From Streptomyces xylophagus (GTDB lineage: Bacteria; Actinomycetota; Actinomycetes; Streptomycetales; Streptomycetaceae), in NCBI RefSeq assembly GCF_000716435.1, contig NZ_JNWO01000004.1, positions 186,001 through 250,000 on the forward strand: a stretch of DNA of 64,000 nucleotides. Reading direction: 5' to 3'. Shown here one piece after another: positions 58,269 to 64,000 of this stretch (position 1 is the first letter of the stretch; every line of letters begins with the position of its first letter). The position numbers and the translations under genes are program-made. The notes below the pieces were generated by a model. That model was given only the letters and a program-made list of their open reading frames with translations. It was not told where the DNA came from and searched no databases.

Positions 58269-60761
58269 GTGGAGAAACTGGGGGCGGCCGATCCGCAGCG
58301 GATCGGGGCGTACCGGCTGTTGGCCCGGCTGGGGGCCGGCGGCATGGGGCACGTGTATCTGGCCCGGTCGGACCGGGGGCGCACGGTCGCCGTGAAGCTG
58401 GTGCGGGAGGAACTGGCCGCGCAGGAGGAGTTCCGGGCGCGGTTCCGGCAGGAGGTGACGGCCGCGCGCCGGGTCGGCGGACACTGGACGGCGCCCGTGC
58501 TGGACGCGGACACCGAGGCCGAGGTGCCGTGGGTGGCCACGGGGTATGTCGCCGGACCCAGCCTGCAACAGGTCGTCGGGCGCGATCACGGGGCACTGCC
58601 CGAGCGGTCGGTACGGATTCTCGCGGCCGGTCTCGCGCACGCGCTCCAGGACATCCACGCCGCCGGCATCGTCCACCGCGACCTCAAGCCGTCCAACGTG
58701 CTGATCACCATCGACGGCCCCCGTGTCATCGACTTCGGCATAGCGCGGGCCCTGGAGACCCTGGCCGGCGACGGGCTCACCCGCACCGGTTCGCTGGTCG
58801 GCTCGCCCGGTTTCATGGCGCCGGAACAGGTGCGGGGGGATCGCATCACCCCGGCGTGCGACGTCTTCTGCCTCGGTTCCGTCCTCGCCTACGCGGCGAC
58901 CGGCACCCTGCCCTTCGGCGCCGCCAACAGCGGTGTCCACGCCCTGATGTTCCGCATCGCCCAGGAGGAACCCGACCTCTCGGGCGTCCCCGAGGGCATC
59001 GCCGACCTCGTCCGCGACTGCCTGCGCAAGGACCCGGCCGCCCGCCCGACACTCCACAACATCCTCGACCGCACGGGCGCGGAGGACACCGTCTCCGGCG
59101 GCCGCTCCCGCGACCCGTGGCTCCCGGGCACCCTGGTCGCCCAACTCGGGCGCCACGCGGTGCGGTTGCTGGACACGGAGGATCCGGAGACCAGGGAGTT
59201 GGAACGGGTCGAGCCGGAGCGGGGTGGGTCGGGGCGGGCCGGAGTGGGTCGGGGTGCGCCGGAGTTGCGCGGGTCGGAGCGGGGCGAGCGGGAGATGCGC
59301 GGCTCGGAGACGCCTGGCCCGGTGACGCGCGGCCCGGAGGTGCCCGGCTTGGAGAGGGGCGGCCCGGAGACGCGCGGTCCAGATGTGCGCGGCCCAGAGG
59401 CACCCGGCCTGCAGAGAGGCGGCTCGGAGATGCCCGGCTCGGAGCGGGTCGGACCGGAGACGCGCGGGCCTGAGAAGCGCGAGTTGGAGAGGGCCGACCC
59501 GGAGAGGGTCGACCTGGCGAAGGCCGCTCCGGAGCCGGGGGCCCCGGCGGCGCCGAGCGCGGTGGCCGCTGCGGAGGCGGCGGGCCCGGAGGCTGCGGGC
59601 CCGGAGGCAGTCCCGGGTGCCGCTCCGCCTCCGGGCTTCGCTCCCGTCGCCGGGCAGACGCCCGCTGTCGCCGCAGGGCAGACGCCCGGCGCCGTTCCCG
59701 CGGTCGCCGCCGCGCAGACCCCCGGCGCCGTTCCCGCGAACCCACCCGTCGCCACCCCCGCGGAGCCACCCGTCCCCATAGAACATCCCACCGCCCCCGT
59801 CACCCCCGTCTCCGAAGCCTCCCCCGAGCACGCCCCTGCCTCCGACGACTCCTCTCCGATGCCGCCGCCGCCCGCGACGGCGGACGGCGGGGCACGGGTC
59901 ACCCACCCCCCGACGGTGGTCGCGGACCCGGCCGGAGCCGCCCGGACACCGGCACCGCCCGCCCCGCACCCGGCCTACGGCTACCCGCAGCAGCACCCCC
60001 AGCCCGCCGCCGGGTACGGCTACCCGCAGCAGTCCGTCCTGCAGCCCGCTGCCGACTATCCGCAACCGCCGGCCCGGCAGCCCGTCGGCTGGGGCGGGCA
60101 GGTGCCGTACAACCCCTACCCGCACAACCCCGGCCTCGGCTCCACCCCGCCCTACGGCCCGGGGCCGTACCCGCAGCCCCAGGAGCCGCGCCGCAGCGGG
60201 CGGTCGACCGCGTTGCTGGTCGTGGTCGCGCTGGTCGTGGCGCTGGGCGCGGGCGGTTCGGTGTACGCGCTGATGAAGGGCGGTGGCAACGGCGGCCGTA
60301 CGGCGGCCGGTTCGGGTGGCAAGGCCACCAGTGCCGCGCCTACAACCCCGGGCCCGACCGCGACCAGCGGGAAACCGTCGGCGTCCGCCTCGCCCTCCGC
60401 CACACCGACCGGCGCGGGCGCGGTACCGAGCGGTTATCTCGGCACCTGGAACGCGTCCATCGACAACGACACGGGGCACAACACCCGCCAACTCACCATC
60501 CGTCAGGGGAAGGTGGGGGACCCCGTCCTGACCCTGATCGCGGACGGGCCGAACTACCACTGCGAGTTCAGCGCCGACCTGGCCCAACAGCCGGGCGGCG
60601 AGAGCCCGTTGGTGATCGGCGCCTCCACTGTCACCTCCGGGAAGCCGCTGTCGTCCTGCAACCCGGGTTCCGCGACCGAGATCACCCTGCTGTCGGCCAC
60701 CACGCTCCAGCGCGTCAACACCAGCAGCGGGGAGAAGCTGACGTACACGAAGGCGGGCTGA
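58269..60761 (+). CDS. Membrane serine/threonine protein kinase (PknB-like)
   Basis: This encodes 830 residues. The kinase domain fills residues 14 to about 275: glycine loop LGAGGMGHVY, Lys43 in VAVKLV, Asp138 in HRDLKPSN, Asp155 in IDFGIAR and APEQ. Residues about 305-425 are a degenerate Gly-Pro-Glu-Arg repeat and 425-640 Pro/Ala-rich. A single membrane helix lies at about 647-669 (TALLVVVALVVALGAGGSVY), followed outside by a Ser/Thr/Ala linker and a beta domain of about 105 residues (YLGTWNASIDNDTGHN, then two cysteines). GTG 58269 follows GGGGAGG. It probably senses an extracellular cue; substrates unknown. Confidence 0.93.
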   Translation: MEKLGAADPQRIGAYRLLARLGAGGMGHVYLARSDRGRTVAVKLVREELAAQEEFRARFRQEVTAARRVGGHWTAPVLDADTEAEVPWVATGYVAGPSLQQVVGRDHGALPERSVRILAAGLAHALQDIHAAGIVHRDLKPSNVLITIDGPRVIDFGIARALETLAGDGLTRTGSLVGSPGFMAPEQVRGDRITPACDVFCLGSVLAYAATGTLPFGAANSGVHALMFRIAQEEPDLSGVPEGIADLVRDCLRKDPAARPTLHNILDRTGAEDTVSGGRSRDPWLPGTLVAQLGRHAVRLLDTEDPETRELERVEPERGGSGRAGVGRGAPELRGSERGEREMRGSETPGPVTRGPEVPGLERGGPETRGPDVRGPEAPGLQRGGSEMPGSERVGPETRGPEKRELERADPERVDLAKAAPEPGAPAAPSAVAAAEAAGPEAAGPEAVPGAAPPPGFAPVAGQTPAVAAGQTPGAVPAVAAAQTPGAVPANPPVATPAEPPVPIEHPTAPVTPVSEASPEHAPASDDSSPMPPPPATADGGARVTHPPTVVADPAGAARTPAPPAPHPAYGYPQQHPQPAAGYGYPQQSVLQPAADYPQPPARQPVGWGGQVPYNPYPHNPGLGSTPPYGPGPYPQPQEPRRSGRSTALLVVVALVVALGAGGSVYALMKGGGNGGRTAAGSGGKATSAAPTTPGPTATSGKPSASASPSATPTGAGAVPSGYLGTWNASIDNDTGHNTRQLTIRQGKVGDPVLTLIADGPNYHCEFSADLAQQPGGESPLVIGASTVTSGKPLSSCNPGSATEITLLSATTLQRVNTSSGEKLTYTKAG

Positions 60762-60880
60762 ACTCCCTTTACCTCAGGGCCAGTTGAACGTCACGCGAAC
60801 TTCCGCCAGAACCCCCTGTGTGTTTTCCGGTGCCGCTCGTACCGTGACCCCACGATCCGACTGGGGAGCGGGGGCCCGCA

Positions 60881-62425
60881 GTGGAGTGGCTGAGCGCGGA
60901 GAACGTCGTCGCCGTGGGTACCGCGCTGCTCGGTATCGTCGCGTCCGGCGTGATGGTCTGGTACGAACGCCGGGTGCCGCGCCGCAAGCGGATCGGGTAC
61001 CGCGTCCAGATGGACAACCCCATTGGCGACGACGTGCGTTCGGGCCGCGCGAACAGACGCCTCGGCCTCTTCGACGAGGCCCCCGGCATGACCGACGCCA
61101 CCCTCGTCCTGCTGCGCATCGAGAACGACGGTTCGCAGAGCATCGCCGACAACGACTACACCGGGCGCGAACTCCACGGCCTCACCGCGGTGTTCACCGA
61201 CCGCACGATCCGCGGTGTCTCGGTCACCCAGCCCGACGGCACCGACCATCTGATGGACCACTTCACGCGAGCGGCCGGTCTCGGCTACGACGGCAACACC
61301 CTGCGCATCCCACGCGTCCCGCTCAACCGCGGCGACCACTTCAAACTGCTGGTGCTGCTCTCCGGCGGCGATGTCGGCTGCCCGATACGGCTCATCGGCG
61401 GCATCCGCGACGGCGAGGTCCACCCCAACCGCAGCGCCACCCCGGACGAGACGCTGCCCCTGTTCAGCCGCGCCTCCCGGCTGATCACCATCATGCTCAC
61501 CGTGTGCGTGGTGACCCTGGCGACGATCGTCGTGGCCCGCGACGACACCCCGCCGCCGCTCGGCTGCGAGAAGGGCGTGCTGAAGATCACCGGCTCCACG
61601 GCCTTCGCGCCCGTGACCCAGGAGCTGGCCAAGCAGTACGAGAAGGACTGCGAGGGCTCCCGGATCACGGTGGACGCGCGGGGCAGCGCGGCCGGAGCTG
61701 CCGAACTCGCCGCGCTGGGCGCGCAGTCGGCGAAGAGCGCCCGGTCGGTGATCGCCTTCTCCGACGGCGCCGCGACCGACGTGGGCGGCGAACTCTTCGG
61801 GACCCGGGTCGCGTTGTCCGTGTTCACCCTCGTCGTCAACGACGACATCCGTCTCCCGCACGGCCTCTCCCTGGCCCAGGTACGCCGTGTCTACCGCGGC
61901 CAGGTCACCCGGTGGAAGCAGCTCGACGCCACCCTTCCCGACCTGCCCATCGTGCTGGTCAGCCGCAACGCCGACTCCGGTACGCGGCAGATCTTCCAGC
62001 AGCGGGTGCTGGGCAGTTGGGAACGGGTGCCGAGCACCTCACTGGACTGCGTCCGCAAGGACGACGCCTCCGCCCCTGTCACGCGCTGCGAACTCGACTC
62101 CACGGACAAGGTGTTGGACAAGGTCGCCGAACTCCCCGGCGCCCTCGGCTACAGCGAGGTCACCCTCGCGAAAGGACACAAGGGCCTGCGCCCGGTCCCC
62201 CTCGACGGCGCACCGGCCTCCGTCTCGGACATCGAGTACGGCAAGAGCGAGTACCCGTACCGGGGCGTCGAGTACGCCTACACCTACGGCCGCCCGTCGG
62301 CCGGCTCCCTCGCCGAGAGCTTCCTCGCCTACGTCTCCCAGGGCACCGGCGAGAACGTCATCCGCGCCCACGGCCACCTGCCGTGCTCGGCCACCCAGTC
62401 GACGGGGCTGTGCGAGGACGACTGA
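60881..62425 (+). CDS. Membrane-anchored phosphate-binding-like (PstS-type) protein
   Basis: This encodes 514 residues. A hydrophobic helix at about 6-27 leads to a cytoplasmic or surface beta-domain (TLVLLRIENDGSQSIADNDY, then LHGLTAVFTDRTIRG). A second helix at about 204-221 (IMLTVCVVTLATIVVARD) is followed by a PBP-like domain: LKITGSTAFAPVTQELAKQY and DARGSAAGAAELAALG, RVYRGQVTRWKQL, and VSRNADSGTRQIFQQ. This resembles PstS, which binds phosphate, but without lipobox and without pst genes. It lies 119 bp after the kinase gene and may act as a sensor beside it. GTG 60881 is the first plausible start. Confidence 0.82.
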   Translation: MEWLSAENVVAVGTALLGIVASGVMVWYERRVPRRKRIGYRVQMDNPIGDDVRSGRANRRLGLFDEAPGMTDATLVLLRIENDGSQSIADNDYTGRELHGLTAVFTDRTIRGVSVTQPDGTDHLMDHFTRAAGLGYDGNTLRIPRVPLNRGDHFKLLVLLSGGDVGCPIRLIGGIRDGEVHPNRSATPDETLPLFSRASRLITIMLTVCVVTLATIVVARDDTPPPLGCEKGVLKITGSTAFAPVTQELAKQYEKDCEGSRITVDARGSAAGAAELAALGAQSAKSARSVIAFSDGAATDVGGELFGTRVALSVFTLVVNDDIRLPHGLSLAQVRRVYRGQVTRWKQLDATLPDLPIVLVSRNADSGTRQIFQQRVLGSWERVPSTSLDCVRKDDASAPVTRCELDSTDKVLDKVAELPGALGYSEVTLAKGHKGLRPVPLDGAPASVSDIEYGKSEYPYRGVEYAYTYGRPSAGSLAESFLAYVSQGTGENVIRAHGHLPCSATQSTGLCEDD

Positions 62426-62460
62426 GACGCGGAGCCCGTCCGCGTCGCGAAAGACGTGCT

Positions 62461-62495
62461 CCCCTCCCCTCCCCTCCCCTCACCTCACCTCACCT
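62461..62495 (+). repeat. Pentanucleotide repeat (CCCCT)4(CACCT)3
   Basis: Four CCCCT units (62461-62480) are followed by three CACCT units (62481-62495). The last units form the stop codon and the last codon of the SLATT gene on the minus strand. Confidence 0.95.
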
Positions 62496-63203
62496 CGGCT
62501 CCGGCGGCCGCTGCCGCGGCATGTTCGGCCGGCTGCCGCCCCCGCCCGACCCCGGCGGCTGCGGGAACCTGCCCTGGACGACCGCCCCCTCCGGCCGGAC
62601 CCCGGACGCCCCCGCCGACTGGATGCCCAGCGGCGCCGACCCGGTCCGGAACTCCACCATCCAGTCGGACGTCTCCATCCGCACCAGCTCCGTCACGTCC
62701 TCCGAGAACCGTCGCAGCACCGCCAGACACCGGTCCGCGGCCTCGCTCGCCGTGCCCTCCGCCGGTCCCAGGAACTCCCGGACGCCCTCCGACGCCCAGT
62801 CGAACTGGAGCACCTGAAGACGCCGCTGCACGGCCTGCGCCGTAGCCACGTCCCTTATCCACCCGGACGTCATCCCGAAGAACCGGTCCCCGGCCACGCA
62901 CGCGGCCCCCAGCAGCAGCGCCAGATAGCCCCAGGCGGCCAGCCCCGCCACCGCCCCGGTCAGGTCCAGCAGCGGCAGCGCGGCCCCCGCCACCCCGCCC
63001 AGCGCAGCGCCCGCGCGCAGCGCCCGCGCCCCGCGCCGCTTCCACACCCGGTCGGCGAGATACCAGGCCGCCGTCTCCAGCGCCCCGCGCTCCACCCACC
63101 GGTAGAGCTCGTCCAGCCGGGCCGCGGGCTCGCCCCAGTCCCCGAGCGGAAACGTCCGCCCGGCCAGATCGCCACCCTCGGGCTGAATCTCCGGCTGACC
63201 CAC
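62490..63203 (-). CDS. SLATT-domain two-TM protein
   Basis: This encodes 237 residues from GTG 63203, which follows GGGAG. The central part has LYRWVERGALETAAWYLADR, then two hydrophobic helices (about 63-79 and 84-104) and AGDRFFGMTSGWIRDVATAQ, RRLQVLQFDWASE. This is the SLATT pattern, an effector-like membrane domain that, in other genomes, accompanies nucleotide-second-messenger (SMODS) and SLOG systems and may form pores. Here no nucleotidyltransferase or SLOG gene is next to it. The C-terminal 40 residues are Gly/Pro/Arg-rich and end in the pentanucleotide repeat. Confidence 0.85.
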   Translation of the reverse strand: MGQPEIQPEGGDLAGRTFPLGDWGEPAARLDELYRWVERGALETAAWYLADRVWKRRGARALRAGAALGGVAGAALPLLDLTGAVAGLAAWGYLALLLGAACVAGDRFFGMTSGWIRDVATAQAVQRRLQVLQFDWASEGVREFLGPAEGTASEAADRCLAVLRRFSEDVTELVRMETSDWMVEFRTGSAPLGIQSAGASGVRPEGAVVQGRFPQPPGSGGGGSRPNMPRQRPPEPR

Positions 63204-63479
63204 CCGGCACTCCCTTACGTCGTGTGACACCTGATGCTGATGTGCCGGACCCTTCCTACCGCCCAATGGGTGGCGAAGAAGCAGGATTCACCACTTTTCC
63301 GCCCGGAAGTGGGTCTTGATCAGGTATAGGACACGGTGACGACTCACTCGAAAGAGTGCTGAAGCGATGACTGCCCGGACCACGTAGGCTCGTGCCGAGC
63401 GGGGGAAACCGCGCCCATACAGCCGTATCGACGAAGCCGTATCCATGACTGACAGCCCGTACGAAACCAGGAGCTGATC

Positions 63480-63824
63480 GTGATTCCCGGTGGTGGCCAG
63501 CCCAATATGCAGCAGCTGCTCCAGCAGGCCCAGAAGATGCAGCAGGACCTGGCGAACGCGCAGGAGGAGCTGGCGCGGACCGAGGTCGACGGACAGGCGG
63601 GCGGCGGCCTGGTGAAGGCCACCGTCACCGGCGCCGGCGAGCTGCGCGCGCTGAAGATCGACCCGAAGGCGGTCGACCCGGACGACACCGAGACGCTCGC
63701 GGATCTGATCGTCGCGGCCGTCCAGGCGGCCAACGAGAACGCGCAGACCCTCCAGCAGCAGAAGCTCGGCCCGCTGGCCCAGGGACTGGGCGGCGGCAGC
63801 GGTATCCCCGGTCTGCCTTTCTAA
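63480..63824 (+). CDS. YbaB/EbfC nucleoid-associated protein
   Basis: This encodes 114 residues from GTG 63480, after CAGGAGCTG. Landmarks are [40 protein letters not shown] and [20 protein letters not shown], typical of the YbaB family of dimeric DNA-binding proteins. The gene lies 69 bp before recR, an order conserved in most bacteria, in line with a role around recombinational repair. Confidence 0.95.
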   Translation: MIPGGGQPNMQQLLQQAQKMQQDLANAQEELARTEVDGQAGGGLVKATVTGAGELRALKIDPKAVDPDDTETLADLIVAAVQAANENAQTLQQQKLGPLAQGLGGGSGIPGLPF

Positions 63825-63893
63825 GACGGCCCGCGGCCAACTACGGTACGTACGTACCTCCCGCACTTACTCCGAGGAAGGGCAGGCAGTCCG

Positions 63894-64000
63894 TTGTACG
63901 AAGGCGTGGTCCAGGACCTCATCGACGAGCTGGGGCGACTCCCCGGCGTCGGTCCCAAGAGCGCGCAGCGGATCGCCTTCCACATCCTGCAGGCGGAGCC
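63894..64000 (+). CDS. recR: Recombination protein RecR, N-terminal fragment
   Basis: The window ends after 35 codons. From TTG 63894 the translation reads (M)[20 protein letters not shown] followed by [14 protein letters not shown], the N-terminal helix-hairpin-helix of RecR, which loads RecA with RecF and RecO. GAGGAAGG lies about 11 nt before the TTG. It is downstream of the YbaB gene, as in most genomes. Confidence 0.93.
   Translation, partial: MYEGVVQDLIDELGRLPGVGPKSAQRIAFHILQAE

Noticed and set aside
1..64000. CRISPR arrays, insertion sequences, tRNA or rRNA genes
   Set aside because: No regularly spaced repeats, transposase frames or tRNA/rRNA sequences were seen on reading both strands.

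Overview
The window is about 72% GC by eye, has the codon bias of a high-GC actinomycete, uses many GTG/TTG starts and 4-bp stop/start overlaps, and carries families typical of Streptomyces (DUF397/XRE-DUF5753 pairs, WhiJ-like loci, HTH genes, CYP107-like P450, serine/threonine kinase, PfpI/MarR pairs). The order of core genes (aminotransferase, DUF2617, spermidine-synthase-like, aldose epimerase, pyrE, fba, kyn genes, purA, kinase, YbaB, recR) is, as far as I recall, that of the central Streptomyces chromosome. I therefore read it as an interior Streptomyces chromosome segment. There is no tRNA, rRNA, CRISPR or transposase.

Layout. 0-8.9 kb: start of a PLP aminotransferase, a Gly/Cys/His-rich membrane peptide, DUF2617, a membrane spermidine-synthase homologue, an SRPBCC protein, aldose epimerase, pyrE, fba, a DHA2-type MFS pump and DUF3151. 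9.0-12.9 kb: tryptophan catabolism (kynA-kynU, a TetR gene and a divergent hydrolase that may be the kynurenine formamidase). 13.0-19.6 kb: an overlapping operon of secreted hydrolase, acyltransferase, histidine kinase and NarL-type regulator, followed by a paralogous kinase/regulator pair; both transcription units carry the same 20-bp upstream motif. 19.8-26.5 kb: three secreted proteins (one aerolysin-like), an orphan OmpR-type regulator, and a 1,278-residue HTH-nSTAND-WD40 NTPase.

26.6-32.7 kb: a WhiJ-like locus (ATPase, XRE, DUF397), a secreted ricin-type lectin, and a GntR-MFS pair. This stretch is bounded by a 77-bp direct repeat, of which one copy lies inside the intact P450 gene and the other is a stray fragment. 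32.7-40 kb: an ABC exporter with a divergent GbsR/MarR regulator, then ethanolamine use (permease, eutB, eutC). 40-46.7 kb: a degenerate diacylglycerol-kinase-like protein, purA, a large secreted propeller protein and a Tat-exported 5'-nucleotidase, the last two flanking a PHO-box-like array.

46.7-51.9 kb is an accessory patch: small membrane protein, TetR, DUF397/XRE, primase-like fragment protein, an HTH gene split by an in-frame amber codon, and a ribbon-helix-helix/PIN-like toxin-antitoxin candidate with a leaderless-looking promoter. 52-58 kb: a glycosyltransferase/membrane fusion with its GntR regulator, a class III aminotransferase, and a PfpI/MarR pair. 58-64 kb: a membrane Ser/Thr kinase, a membrane-anchored phosphate-binding-like protein, a SLATT protein, YbaB and the start of recR.
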